A DNA stretch of 64,000 nucleotides from a bacterium (GCA_024275165.1 JAJRZQ010000025.1:1-64000); one strand, 5' to 3'. Shown: positions 8,224-17,507, counted from the stretch's first letter. Notes: a model not told the origin generated them from the sequence alone. Numbers and translations are program-made.

Positions 8224-9903
8224 ATGAAATCAGGCCCCGTGAACCGTCATCACCGAGACCTAAGCCCCCTAGAGCCCATTCGCTACGATCTGCTGATCCT
8301 CGGTGGAGGGGTAACCGGGGCCGCCATTTTATGGGATGCCAGCTTGAGAGGGCTAAAATGCCTGCTGTTGGAAAAGGAGGACTACGCCCATGCCACAAGT
8401 TCGGCAACCAGCAAGATGGCCCACGGCGGTTTGCGCTACCTCAAAATGCTGGATTTTTCCCTGGTACGCGAATCCCTGCGCGAGCGACGGATTTTGCAAG
8501 AGATTGCCCCCCACCAAGTCACCCCCTTAAGCTTTCTCTTACCGACCTATAAAGATTGGGGGCGCAGCCGGGTTTTTTTCTGGTCTGCCATGGCCTTGTA
8601 TGAGGCCTTGAGCTACGATAAGGCCGATCTCGCCGACCCAGACCAAAGGCTGAAATCCTTTTTCTCCCTTAATTCGGCTCAAGTGCTGGAACAAGCGCCG
8701 ATTTTACCCCCAAAAAACCTGACGGGAGGTTTTGTTTACCAAGACTGCCAGATGCACGACCCGGAACGCATTGTCTGGAGCTTGATCCGAGGGGCCAAGG
8801 AGCAGGGCGCCGAGGCCCACAACTACCTCGAGGCCACTGCCCTGCGCTATCAAGGGAGAAGGGTCGTGGGGGTGGAGGCAAAAGATCGACTGAGTGAGAA
8901 AACCTATCATTTTACTGCCCAGGCAGTCATCAACGCCAGCGGACCCTGGTCGGATCAAATCGCCGGCTGGCTGCAAAACAAACCGACGCATCACCTCATG
9001 CGCTCCAAGGGGATTCATATTTTGGTCGACCGCCTCCCCCATCAAGAAGCGATTGCCCTGTTTACAAAAAAGGGTCGCCATCTCTTTATTCTGCCCTGGC
9101 AGGGGATGACCCTCTTCGGCACCACCGATGAAGCCTTTTTAGGCGGGCCCGATGAACTCACCTTAGACGAAGGGGATTTGACCCGTTTTTTGGCGGTGAT
9201 CAACGAGGCCCTCCCCGCCTTGCGGTTAACCCTAAAAGATATCCGTCATTTTTATGCGGGCATCCGCCCCATGACAGCGAGCCAGACCCAAGAAGCCACC
9301 AACTCCTACCAAGTGAGCCGAAAGCATGAGCTTATCCATCACGCGACCGAGGGCTACCCCGGATTTTACAGCGCTACTGGGGGAAAATTCACCACCAGTC
9401 GGGGCTTGGCTGAAGAATGTATTGATCTGGTAGCGCAACAAGAGGGGTGGAACCTCCCCCCCTGCAAAACCGCCTCAACCCCTTTGTGGGGGGGCGATAT
9501 CGGCAACTTGGCCCGCTTTACCCAAAGCTTAGCAGAAGCCTGCCCCAACCTCCCCCCCCTGTGGGTACAAGGCTTGGCCCGCAGGCAGGGAAGCAAGGCT
9601 AGAGAGATCGCGGAACAGGCAATGGAGAAAAAAAGCTTACAGCAAAAAATCGGCTTGAACCTGCTGCGGGCAGAGGTGGAATTCATTTTAGAAGAAGAAC
9701 AGGTATGGCACCTCAGTGACCTGCTCTTTCGCCGCTTGGGCCTGGGCAACTTAGGGGACCCCGGTTCTTCTTTTTTATTTCACCTCGCCCATATTGCCGG
9801 GCAAAAATGGGGTTGGGACGAAGCAAGGATCAAAGCGGAAGCGAAATCCTGCCAATCCCATTACATCCCCGGCAAACCACTTTATCAAACCCCGGGCCCA
9901 TGA
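8224..9903 (+). CDS. glpD: FAD-dependent glycerol-3-phosphate dehydrogenase
   Basis: Oxidises glycerol-3-phosphate to dihydroxyacetone phosphate at the inner membrane, feeding electrons to quinone. The FAD-binding Rossmann motif (LLILGGGVTGAAI) is at residues 21-33. The family signatures SSATSKMAHGGLRYL and FGTTDEAFLG and the C-terminal DAO_C domain are present. At 559 residues the length is normal. It is followed, with ATGA overlap, by a lipid kinase gene, which fits a role in phospholipid/glycerol metabolism. Confidence 0.94.
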   Translation: MKSGPVNRHHRDLSPLEPIRYDLLILGGGVTGAAILWDASLRGLKCLLLEKEDYAHATSSATSKMAHGGLRYLKMLDFSLVRESLRERRILQEIAPHQVTPLSFLLPTYKDWGRSRVFFWSAMALYEALSYDKADLADPDQRLKSFFSLNSAQVLEQAPILPPKNLTGGFVYQDCQMHDPERIVWSLIRGAKEQGAEAHNYLEATALRYQGRRVVGVEAKDRLSEKTYHFTAQAVINASGPWSDQIAGWLQNKPTHHLMRSKGIHILVDRLPHQEAIALFTKKGRHLFILPWQGMTLFGTTDEAFLGGPDELTLDEGDLTRFLAVINEALPALRLTLKDIRHFYAGIRPMTASQTQEATNSYQVSRKHELIHHATEGYPGFYSATGGKFTTSRGLAEECIDLVAQQEGWNLPPCKTASTPLWGGDIGNLARFTQSLAEACPNLPPLWVQGLARRQGSKAREIAEQAMEKKSLQQKIGLNLLRAEVEFILEEEQVWHLSDLLFRRLGLGNLGDPGSSFLFHLAHIAGQKWGWDEARIKAEAKSCQSHYIPGKPLYQTPGP

Positions 9904-10820
9904 ATCCCTTTGTGATCTTCAACCCCGCTGCCCAAGGCGGCAAGGCGGAAAAACTCTGGCCCAAGGTGCAAGCTTTATTAAAAAACCAGCTCGGCCCCTT
10001 TGAATTTGCCTTGACAACCGCCCAGGGAGAGGCGGAGAGCCTAGCTCAAACAGCGCGGGAAGCGGGCTTTAACTGGTTTATTGTTTTCGGCGGCGACGGC
10101 ACCTTGAGCGAAACGGTCAACGGTCTCTTTGACCCCAAACAGAACAAAGTCGCCCCTCTTTTCAGCTTTTTAACGCTCGGTACGGGAGGGGATTACGAAC
10201 GGAGTTTTTCCCTGGCCAAAGATTTACCCACAAAGCTTCATGGTATTGTGAACAACCCCATCCAAGAAGTGGATATAGGCCGCTATCGCTTTATCGACTG
10301 GGAAGGAAAGGAGTCCACCCGCTGCTTTATCAATGCCGCGAGTTTTGGCATGAGCGGCGAAGTGGGGAAATGGGTCAACGAGGCCAAGGGATCGAAGTTG
10401 TTGGGGGGCACGGTGGTTTTTTACCTCTCCACCTTAAAAGCCCTCTTTGCCTATCCCAATCCGCTCATTTCCATCAAGGCCGAAGAACGGGAATTGGAAT
10501 TTCGTTCCAATTCGGTCGCTTTGGCGAACGGTCAATTCTTTGGCGGGGGGATGTGGATCGCTCCTAAGGCGAAATTGAACGATGGGCTGTTGAATGTGGT
10601 TTGCTTTGGGGATGTCAAACCCTTAGATTTAATCCTTTCGACCAAAAAACTCTACAGCGGGCACATTGGAGAGCATCCGAAGGTGGAGGAATTTACCAGC
10701 AAACGACTCAGCGCGGAATGCAAAGAGCGGGAGGTACGCTTGGAAATCGATGGAGAAAACCCGGGAAAACTCCCCGCCACCTTTTGGATTCTGCCCAAGG
10801 CCATGAGAATCAAAATCTAA
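9900..10820 (+). CDS. Diacylglycerol/sphingosine-type lipid kinase (DAGK catalytic family)
   Basis: The start at 9900 overlaps the glpD stop (ATGA), indicating translational coupling; an upstream in-frame start at 9807 would lie deep inside glpD. The 306-residue product has the N-terminal FNPAAQGGKAEK nucleotide-site strand and the diagnostic GGDGTLSETVNG loop (about residues 65-76). The C-terminal beta-sandwich carries LANGQFFGGGMWIAPKA. Members phosphorylate diacylglycerol or related lipids (YegS/DgkB-like). The exact lipid substrate is not decidable. Confidence 0.88.
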   Translation: MNPFVIFNPAAQGGKAEKLWPKVQALLKNQLGPFEFALTTAQGEAESLAQTAREAGFNWFIVFGGDGTLSETVNGLFDPKQNKVAPLFSFLTLGTGGDYERSFSLAKDLPTKLHGIVNNPIQEVDIGRYRFIDWEGKESTRCFINAASFGMSGEVGKWVNEAKGSKLLGGTVVFYLSTLKALFAYPNPLISIKAEERELEFRSNSVALANGQFFGGGMWIAPKAKLNDGLLNVVCFGDVKPLDLILSTKKLYSGHIGEHPKVEEFTSKRLSAECKEREVRLEIDGENPGKLPATFWILPKAMRIKI

Positions 10821-10824
10821 CACC

Positions 10825-12225
10825 CTAGACCGCTTCTTGACTCTCTGAATTTTCCAGTCTCCCTTCCGTATCGAGGTCTTCATCGGCTAAGGGGTCGCTT
10901 TCCATGTCGAGCTTTAAATTGGGGTCTGCGTCCAAGAGCCCATCTAAACGGCTCATCAGCTCATCACTCATCTGCATAAAACGCCGGTCATCGCTTCCAT
11001 CCAGCAGGGCCACCCGTTCTAAAACCTTCATGGCCGCGCTCACCATTTTATTGCGCTCTGTTGGTTTATACAAATTCAGGCTGAATTCGGTAATCAAGGC
11101 CAGATTTAAGTAAGGGTCGAATTCAGAGGCATGCCGGATACTGCGGTTGCGCACCGTTTTCAGCATTTTTAGGTTTACGCTGTAGATCCTCTTGGCAAGC
11201 TTTTTCATGGTATCAATATCGTGCATGGTCACGGCGATTTTGAACTCGAAGAAAAGCCGAGAGGAAAAGATCGCCACCTGCTGCATGCGCATGTTGATTT
11301 TAGTGGAGGCCAAGGCCTTCATCAGCTCGTTGACCAAAGGGTCTAACACGGGAATCTTCGCCAAGGTGTTGGTAATCCCCGCCACATATTCTACGATTTT
11401 ATCAGCCTGACCTTGGGCTAACTTTTTCATGGGCATCCCCCCATTGATATAATCCACCGCCTTTTTAATGGTCAAAAAATCAAAATGGGTATTGGCCATG
11501 CTCGATTTATTGAATTTTTCGGTAAGATAGCCCAACATGGCATTGCAGCCCTTTTGCTTTTCTTTTAAGAGATCGGTAATCTGCATGGCGTAGATCAAAT
11601 TGAGGCGCAAGGCGCCATAGGCTTGATCATTGCGCACCAAGTCATAGGCCCTTTGTTGCAGCCGCTGCAATTTTTCCAAATAGGCAAAATAGATTTCAAA
11701 AAAATGCCGTAGATTGTTTAAGGTCAGGCCGTCGCTGAGCAGCGCCGTAGACGCGTCCAATACCGCCATGCGCAGTCCGCTGACAATATTGGAAAGTTCC
11801 CCCTTGGTGTGGCGCAACATGCGATGGGTGCAAAGCGCGCTGAGCATGTACAGGTCCCGCTTTTTGGGGAAGGATTTGATGAGGTTCTGCACCTCCATGC
11901 GGGTGCTGCCCGGGGTTTTTTCCGCCTGCTCTTTGAGTTGGACCAGTTTTTTTTCCGTAAGTTCAGAGCGGCCAATCAAGCCTTTTTTCTTCCGGCTTTT
12001 GTCTTTGAGCAGGTCTTTTACCTGCCACATGACATCCAGTTTCGGCACGGGAACATTTGCCGCGTCCAGCAGTTTGCGTTCTGTTTCCTGATCGCGAAAG
12101 CGGTGTTGACCGATTTGATAATTCTTATTTAAGCCCTGGGGATTTGCCGCCAGTAAACTTTGCTGGTCGCCTCGCAGTTTGAGGTGCTTTTTTTTCGGCT
12201 CTTTGACTGTCAACTTTTTTCCCAT
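10825..12225 (-). CDS. Conserved-looking helical protein of unknown function
   Basis: I chose the ATG at 12225 (MGKKLTVKEPKKKH), which has TGGAG upstream; a TTG at 12249 is the only longer option. The 466-residue product is almost entirely predicted helix. It has a very basic N-terminus (residues 1-100 rich in Lys/Arg), a long central helical body with many Leu/Met and regular heptad-like spacing, and an acidic tail rich in Asp/Glu. There is no signal peptide or membrane segment. I recognise no family. It converges on the lipid kinase with only 4 bp between stops. Confidence 0.75.
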   Translation of the reverse strand: MGKKLTVKEPKKKHLKLRGDQQSLLAANPQGLNKNYQIGQHRFRDQETERKLLDAANVPVPKLDVMWQVKDLLKDKSRKKKGLIGRSELTEKKLVQLKEQAEKTPGSTRMEVQNLIKSFPKKRDLYMLSALCTHRMLRHTKGELSNIVSGLRMAVLDASTALLSDGLTLNNLRHFFEIYFAYLEKLQRLQQRAYDLVRNDQAYGALRLNLIYAMQITDLLKEKQKGCNAMLGYLTEKFNKSSMANTHFDFLTIKKAVDYINGGMPMKKLAQGQADKIVEYVAGITNTLAKIPVLDPLVNELMKALASTKINMRMQQVAIFSSRLFFEFKIAVTMHDIDTMKKLAKRIYSVNLKMLKTVRNRSIRHASEFDPYLNLALITEFSLNLYKPTERNKMVSAAMKVLERVALLDGSDDRRFMQMSDELMSRLDGLLDADPNLKLDMESDPLADEDLDTEGRLENSESQEAV

Positions 12226-12399
12226 AAATACTCCACTGGAGCCTACCAATGCAAAAGGCCCGCCTTTATCCCTAATAGCTTCAATTTAATCCTTTTTCTA
12301 TGAATGTCCATGTTAAAATATAAAAGATCAAAGTGGATTCATCCCTAACAGGCCAGAGCCCTCTTCTGCTTTTTCTTTTCATTTCGGAGGGGAAAAGCT

Positions 12400-12483
12400 A
12401 TGCTGATAAAAAAATTCCATAAGACCGCTTATGGCCTTGCCGAAGTTCTTTACTCGAGCAATCGACTTAAGCCCTCTTATTGA
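12400..12483 (+). CDS. Small 27-residue ORF upstream of hemerythrin (putative leader peptide)
   Basis: ATG at 12400 is preceded by CGGAGGGG, one of the better ribosome binding sites in the window, with a seven-base spacer. The frame encodes 27 residues (MLIKKFHKTAYGLAEVLYSS and seven more) and ends at TGA 12481-12483. That stop overlaps a possible TTG start (12480) of the hemerythrin frame, a TTGA overlap like the one seen at 46717-46720. It could be a leader peptide or a genuine small protein. The 12226-12539 region otherwise contains only an AT-rich stretch with TATAAA at 12319-12324. Confidence 0.45.
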   Translation: MLIKKFHKTAYGLAEVLYSSNRLKPSY

Positions 12484-12539
12484 AGTCAAAGACGATACCA
12501 GCATACACCGAGGCTTGCCCCAACTTAAAGCATTTTGTC

Positions 12540-12974
12540 ATGAAACAAGCAAATCAATTGATCGAGTGGGATTCAAAACTAGAAACGGGGATTTTTGTTA
12601 TTGATCAAGAGCATCGTTTTCTCATCGAAAACATCAACCTATTGCACCAGATCTCGACCCATCCGCAGGAGGACGCCGCGGCGCTGGAAAACGAACTCAC
12701 CGCGGTTTTTGATAACCTGGTGCATTATTCCCGCACCCATTTTGTGGTGGAAGAAGAATTGATGCGGGTTTGGTCCTATGAGGGGCTCCATTCCCATAAA
12801 CTGGAACACGACCGCTTTTTACAGCGCATCTTGAGTTTACAGCAAGATATGCAAGAGCAGGAGGTTCAACTCGGGCAAGCCTTATTGAATTTCCTTAAAG
12901 AGTGGCTCACCCAGCATATTCTAGTCGTAGACCAAGCGATGGCCCATTATTTAAAAGCCAAAGGCCAAAATTAA
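12540..12974 (+). CDS. Bacteriohemerythrin
   Basis: A non-haem diiron O2-binding four-helix protein. Family ligands are visible: His/Asp region FVIDQEHRFL, the third-helix set HFVVEEELM with Tyr and HSHKLEHDRF, and WLTQHILVVDQ at the end. From the ATG at 12540 it is 144 residues, typical for the family. An in-frame TTG at 12480 would add 20 residues and couple it to the small ORF upstream. The stop codon TAA (12972-12974) is the first three bases of the inverted-repeat element that follows, so the original C-terminus may have been altered by that insertion. Confidence 0.88.
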   Translation: MKQANQLIEWDSKLETGIFVIDQEHRFLIENINLLHQISTHPQEDAAALENELTAVFDNLVHYSRTHFVVEEELMRVWSYEGLHSHKLEHDRFLQRILSLQQDMQEQEVQLGQALLNFLKEWLTQHILVVDQAMAHYLKAKGQN

Positions 12975-13188
12975 GGAAACTCTGAAAAACGCGGAGTTTC
13001 CCAGCAAGGCAGGGACGCCTTGCCAAATCAAAAAGCGCGACTTATTGATTCGCGTTGGGATTGTGGATTTCCTTCCCCACCGAAACGACCGAAAAACTTG
13101 ACGCGCCCCAAGGGCTATAATCAGCCCAAAGGGCATGAACCTACCGCTTGAACAAGCGGTAGGCAAGGAGTTTTTCAGAGGTTCCTTA
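12972..13188. mobile_element. 217-bp MITE-like non-autonomous element with terminal inverted repeats
   Basis: The left end TAAGGAAACTCTGAAAAAC (12972-12990) matches the complement of the right end at 13188-13170 at 18 of 19 positions. Inside are two perfect hairpins: GCAAGGC/GCCTTGC (13004-13023) and CCTACCGCTT/AAGCGGTAGG (13140-13163). A third stem is formed by the left end itself (GAAACTC/GAGTTTC). No transposase frame exists. The flanks read T-TAA at the left and TTA-A at the right, compatible with a short TA/TTAA target duplication. A solo copy of the left end lies at 3389-3421. Confidence 0.75.
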
Positions 13189-13253
13189 AGCCCAGGAGAA
13201 TGAAAGGCCTTCAGCAACAGGTTTGAGTTTGATTAGCCCCTGCCGAAAAGGCT

Positions 13254-16157
13254 TTAGGGGGTTATGGTGGGGTCTGCCTTGCGGCCTAGCCATTGATCGA
13301 ATTTCAAATCATTGACCATCATTTTGTGCGATTCCACCGCTAAGCTCCCCCATAGGGCTTCGGGTTGTTTTTTTGCCTGCTCAATCAACTCTTCAAAGAT
13401 TTTTAAGGCCTTTTCCTTCTGGTTGTATTTAATGTAAATCTGGCCCTTTTGATATTTTGCCCAGGGGGTTTTTTCCGAAGCGGGAAACAGGGCAATCGCC
13501 TCGTTGTAGGCCGCTAAAGACTCGGGCAGGGCAGAGAGCTCGTAATAGAGGTTGCCTAAGATAAAGTGGGTATCGACCACAATCTCGGCCACATCTTTAT
13601 CTTGCAGCGGATGCTCATACATCGAGATCACTTTTTTATAAGAATCAATGGCTTGATCATACTTGCCAATGGCCTGGTAGAGGTTTCCCAGGGCAAAATA
13701 ACAGGGTACGATCACCTCTCGATCCAAGGGGTTGACCGAGTCTCGATAATCGCGAATCGTCTGGTTGTAAATCCGAATCGCCTTATCCACCCGGTCAAAC
13801 TTATGCACCTTGTAATAGGCATCTCCAAAGGCCTTTTTGACATAGGGAACCAAGGTGTGCTGAGGAAACTTGACAATCCAATCGCTATAAATCTGTTGGC
13901 TTTCTTCTGGTTTTTCCAAACTATCATAGATCTGCCCTTTGTTAAACCAAGCGAGAGGGGCTAAGGGGTCTTGGGGATTTTTCAAGATTTCGTCATAGAG
14001 GCTCAAGGCTTTTGTATGCAGACCCAAGCGATAATAGGAGTCGGCGATTAAAAACAAAGGAGCCCGTTGCACAATGGGGAGGGTGCGCTCCCCAAAACCC
14101 GTTTCTTTGGGTAAATGGTAACAGGCTGAGCTTTGGGGCCGATAATAATAATTGTTTTCGTACTTTTCCCAAACCGATAAGGCTTCCAGGTAAAGCCGTT
14201 GGTCATAGTAATCGGTAATATAAGCGCTGATGGTATCGAGCAAGCGGTCATGAAGAATCCCATTTTTGACATAGATGTTTTTAGGGTACTTTTTGCAAAA
14301 GCCTTCCATGGTATCAACGGCTTTGGGGTATTCTTGGAATAAAGATTGGGTCAACCCCTTTCTCAACCAGGCCTCTTCCACCTGATCCGAAAAGGGATGT
14401 TTATGGATCACAAAATCATAGATCGCCAGGGCTTTTTTGTATTCCTTTTCTTCAGGTCGCTCCGCATAGATGTTGGCGATGCGCATCTTGCCGATCAGCA
14501 AAAGCTCTTTGGCATAACTGACAATCGCTTTTTCATAGGCCTTAATCGCGTCTTCATACTTCCCCTCTTCCCTTAAAAAGTCGCCAATCCGAATGGCGAC
14601 CAGGTTGGAAAAGTTCTCTTTAGGGTAAAGATCAATCAAGTCTTCATAGATACTGCGCGCTGTTTGGTAATCCTTGTTTTCAAAATAAGCCTCTCCCATA
14701 TGAAACATCAGCACCGGATCGGATTTCATATATTTTTCATCCATACTCCACGCTTTGTCGAAATTCTTTTTCGCGTCCGCAAAGCGATTGAGCTGAAACT
14801 GCGCCTCGCCCACTTTATAATAGGCCCCCGGAACATGGCGCGAGCGGCTGTTTTCGCTGATAAAGGCCTGCAAGGTCTCAATGGTTTGGTCGTAACGCTG
14901 CAAACTGAGTTGGATCACCCCTTTTTGAAAAAGCGCCTCTTTGGAAAAGGGCGAATTCGGGTGCAGTTGAAGAATAATTTCAAAAAAGTTGAACGCCTCG
15001 GTATAGAGTTTTTTCGACAGCAATATCCGCCCCATATTATAATAGGCCCGGGGGACATCTTCATACCCTAAATCGGCGGTTAAGGCCGTATTGATGGCAA
15101 TGCGGTATTCTTGCAGCACAAAGGCATGATCTTTGGTAAAGTCTTCCTTCTTCACGGATTCCACCTGATAATAAGAGTCCGCGCTGCGAAAGGCGGCTCG
15201 GACACCCATTTCAGAAAGAGGGCTGAAGTTGTAGATATTCTTAAACATCAAGCCGGCCTTAGAATAATTACCTAAGCGAAATTGGTATTCCGCCTCTTCA
15301 AACTTTTTTGCCATGAAACGCTCGCGTTCGAGCTGTTCTTTATCCGATTCCGCGGCTTGCTGTTTCTTTTTTTCCTCAATGATCGCTATATCGGCAAGGG
15401 CTTTTGTTTTATCTTCGGAAATACTTAAAATGATCTGAAATTCCGGGCTTTTAATCACCCTTTGGTTGATTTTTAAGACAAATCGAGCCGGGGCTAGAGT
15501 AAAGAGCAAATACTTACCCCGCTGCTCCATCTGTACCGATTTGATCATTTTGGTTTTTGCCGAGGGCACGATTAAATCCGGCGGGGCCTTGGCGGCCAGT
15601 AAGCGCACCTTGACAAGGCCACCGGGTTGGCTTTGATCCCGAATCACATCATACTGAACCGGACGATCAAGGGTGATCAGCAACCGCTCTGAATTTGGAT
15701 TTAGCTCTCTAAACATTTCAACAACTTCAGCCTTATCCGAGCTTTTTGCCGCCGTGACCTCTCGATTGAAACGAATGGTAAGCTTATTTTTATTTTTTTG
15801 TTGGGGAATCACGCGATACAACAGCCCGGGATGCTTGGTTTTAAGCTTAGCCCAGACCTCGTTTTTTTTGATCTTGATAATCTCGATCCCCGCGAGTAGA
15901 GGATCTTGAAAGACGATCAAATTGGGGAGTTCGCCCAACTGGACATTGCGAAGCTTTAAAATCAACACCCTCGCTTTCAGGTTTTCTTGGATTTCAAACA
16001 GGGGGCGCCGGGTAAACTCAAAGGTGAGTAAGGTTTCGGTTTCAGTGGTAGGCTGGTTGAGAATGCGTTGCAATTGGTTGGAAGATTGGGCAAAAACCTC
16101 CCCCCCTCCTCCGTAGAAGAACCACAACAAAAATAAAATAGGTAATTTTTTCAGCAT
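13254..16157 (-). CDS. Large exported TPR protein with N-terminal AMIN-like domain
   Basis: The 967-residue protein has a signal peptide (LPILFLLWFFYGGGGEVFA). Beta-rich repeats over about residues 30-240 resemble AMIN cell-wall-targeting domains (RVLILKLRNVQLGELP). From about residue 280 to the end, a long array of tetratricopeptide repeats follows (for example KAGLMFKNIYNFSPLSE, DAIKAYEKAIVSYAKEL, QAIDSYKKVISMYEH). It should be a periplasmic scaffold. It is the last gene of a minus-strand cluster after bactofilin (79-bp gap), suggesting a role in cell-envelope organisation. Function beyond that is unknown. Confidence 0.8.
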   Translation of the reverse strand: MLKKLPILFLLWFFYGGGGEVFAQSSNQLQRILNQPTTETETLLTFEFTRRPLFEIQENLKARVLILKLRNVQLGELPNLIVFQDPLLAGIEIIKIKKNEVWAKLKTKHPGLLYRVIPQQKNKNKLTIRFNREVTAAKSSDKAEVVEMFRELNPNSERLLITLDRPVQYDVIRDQSQPGGLVKVRLLAAKAPPDLIVPSAKTKMIKSVQMEQRGKYLLFTLAPARFVLKINQRVIKSPEFQIILSISEDKTKALADIAIIEEKKKQQAAESDKEQLERERFMAKKFEEAEYQFRLGNYSKAGLMFKNIYNFSPLSEMGVRAAFRSADSYYQVESVKKEDFTKDHAFVLQEYRIAINTALTADLGYEDVPRAYYNMGRILLSKKLYTEAFNFFEIILQLHPNSPFSKEALFQKGVIQLSLQRYDQTIETLQAFISENSRSRHVPGAYYKVGEAQFQLNRFADAKKNFDKAWSMDEKYMKSDPVLMFHMGEAYFENKDYQTARSIYEDLIDLYPKENFSNLVAIRIGDFLREEGKYEDAIKAYEKAIVSYAKELLLIGKMRIANIYAERPEEKEYKKALAIYDFVIHKHPFSDQVEEAWLRKGLTQSLFQEYPKAVDTMEGFCKKYPKNIYVKNGILHDRLLDTISAYITDYYDQRLYLEALSVWEKYENNYYYRPQSSACYHLPKETGFGERTLPIVQRAPLFLIADSYYRLGLHTKALSLYDEILKNPQDPLAPLAWFNKGQIYDSLEKPEESQQIYSDWIVKFPQHTLVPYVKKAFGDAYYKVHKFDRVDKAIRIYNQTIRDYRDSVNPLDREVIVPCYFALGNLYQAIGKYDQAIDSYKKVISMYEHPLQDKDVAEIVVDTHFILGNLYYELSALPESLAAYNEAIALFPASEKTPWAKYQKGQIYIKYNQKEKALKIFEELIEQAKKQPEALWGSLAVESHKMMVNDLKFDQWLGRKADPTITP

Positions 16158-16236
16158 ATTCAGCCAGCGTTAAGAAAAAAGCCCAGCGAGGCTGAAGATG
16201 GTTTAAGCAAAAGTCTTGCCTTTTTCGCTCCCTTGC

Positions 16237-16719
16237 TTAGGGCTCTGTCGCCTCTTCCGAAGATTCTTCCCAAATCGAGACCCGCTCGCTTTGCAGCATA
16301 TGCTCATGATGGATGTTGTAAAAGCCCTCGCGCTTCATCCCTCGCTTGTCTTCGGCAGAGAATTGACGCAGCATCACGCATTCCCCTTGGAACAGGGCTC
16401 CGTCTTGAATCGAAAGGTCGGAAGTATAAACTAAGCCCTCCACCCGAGCCGGGGCAATGAGCTCTAGCTTTTCAATGGCCTTGAGGTTTCCAGAAAGCAT
16501 CCCCGAAACCAAGATCACATCGGCGATGATATTGGCCTCCACCACCGCGTTTTCGGTAATGATCACCGTCGAGGGCTGATTGCTTTTGCAGATGATTTCG
16601 CCATTGACGGCCCCGTCAATCCGCAGGGTTCCGTCAAAAAGAATACGCCCCTCAAACAGGCTCCCGGGGCCTAAAACCCCGGTAATCACCTCTGGGTTGT
16701 TAATGATTCGTTCGATCAT
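16237..16719 (-). CDS. Bactofilin family cytoskeletal protein
   Basis: Bactofilins polymerise without nucleotide and position envelope enzymes. The 160-residue product has the short N-terminal tail (MIERIINNPEVITGVLGPG). The right-handed beta-helix core of repeated strands runs from SLFEGRILFDGTLRIDG through GEIICKSN, VVEANIIADVI and GNLKAIEKLEL, with regular hydrophobic/glycine spacing. A charged C-terminal tail follows. The gene lies 4 bp after a membrane-protein gene whose N-terminus resembles bactofilin-associated LytM peptidases, and before the AMIN/TPR protein. Confidence 0.88.
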   Translation of the reverse strand: MIERIINNPEVITGVLGPGSLFEGRILFDGTLRIDGAVNGEIICKSNQPSTVIITENAVVEANIIADVILVSGMLSGNLKAIEKLELIAPARVEGLVYTSDLSIQDGALFQGECVMLRQFSAEDKRGMKREGFYNIHHEHMLQSERVSIWEESSEEATEP

Positions 16720-16723
16720 GGTA

Positions 16724-17482
16724 TTATTCCAAGAAAAGCTTTTTATCCAGAGGCAGGGTTTTTTTATGCAACAGGGTTCCCCGGTAAGAATAGAGAAAAA
16801 TCGTCATGTCCGTATAAAACTCTTCTTTTGTCGAAAGCTTGTAATGGAGGGCGACCTTGCGAAATTTATTGGGGCCGATAAAAAATTGATTTCCTGATTT
16901 ATAGCTTTCGGGAAAACCGTCCTTCCCCAATTTTCCACCGGTTACGGCGGTATAGGTAATGGGGGCGACATCCTTGTTGATGAGGGAAACAAAAATATAA
17001 CCGCCGATATCTTGCGGGGGCACGGAAATATTTTGAATGCGCACATAGATGGAAAGGCGGTCGCCATGCAATTCCACCAAGGTTTTGGGAATTTCCAAAT
17101 CCAGACTCTCCACCTTAACGCTCTCGCTCCCGCCACCGATCCACAGACCCGTGGTATCCACCTCTTCTTGTTGGGTCAGGCTTTCTTCCAAGCTGCCGTC
17201 TTGCAGGGGGCTCTGGTTTGCTTTTGCCAGACGAGCTTTTTCAATCTCCTGCAGGTGGTGATTGAGGGCGATGATTTTCTTGCCTTGCGCTTGCATGGAC
17301 AGGCGCAAGGTTTTTTGTCGGGCAGAAAGCACCAAGTAATCCGAAACCATGAAAACGAGCAGCACAGAGAGCGACAACAGCGCGATCAAAGCCAACCAGA
17401 CCTTTTTTCGTTCTAAGGTAAAGGATACCGGAGAGCCGTAATTGCGTAAAATGGTAATGGTGTAGTGAACCTTTTCTTTCAT
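16724..17482 (-). CDS. Bactofilin-associated single-pass membrane protein (LytM-like N-terminus without peptidase domain)
   Basis: The 252-residue protein starts with a short cytoplasmic beta-like segment (YTITILRNYGSPVSFTLERK). One transmembrane helix (about residues 29-50, ALIALLSLSVLLVFMVSDYL), a coiled coil (55-100) and a beta-rich periplasmic domain (120-250) follow. The N-terminal layout resembles that of M23/LytM peptidases commonly encoded beside bactofilins, and of the LytM-like protein at 36006 in this window. However, there is no LytM domain. It most likely links cytoplasmic bactofilin to periplasmic partners; this is inference from context. Confidence 0.75.
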   Translation of the reverse strand: MKEKVHYTITILRNYGSPVSFTLERKKVWLALIALLSLSVLLVFMVSDYLVLSARQKTLRLSMQAQGKKIIALNHHLQEIEKARLAKANQSPLQDGSLEESLTQQEEVDTTGLWIGGGSESVKVESLDLEIPKTLVELHGDRLSIYVRIQNISVPPQDIGGYIFVSLINKDVAPITYTAVTGGKLGKDGFPESYKSGNQFFIGPNKFRKVALHYKLSTKEEFYTDMTIFLYSYRGTLLHKKTLPLDKKLFLE

Positions 17483-17507
17483 TGCGGTAAAGCGGATTTG
17501 ACTCTTG

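Noticed and set aside
12951-13217. 88-codon minus-strand frame inside the MITE-like element as a transposase remnant
   Set aside because: The translation shows no transposase motif and is dominated by the hairpins and terminal repeats; open by chance.
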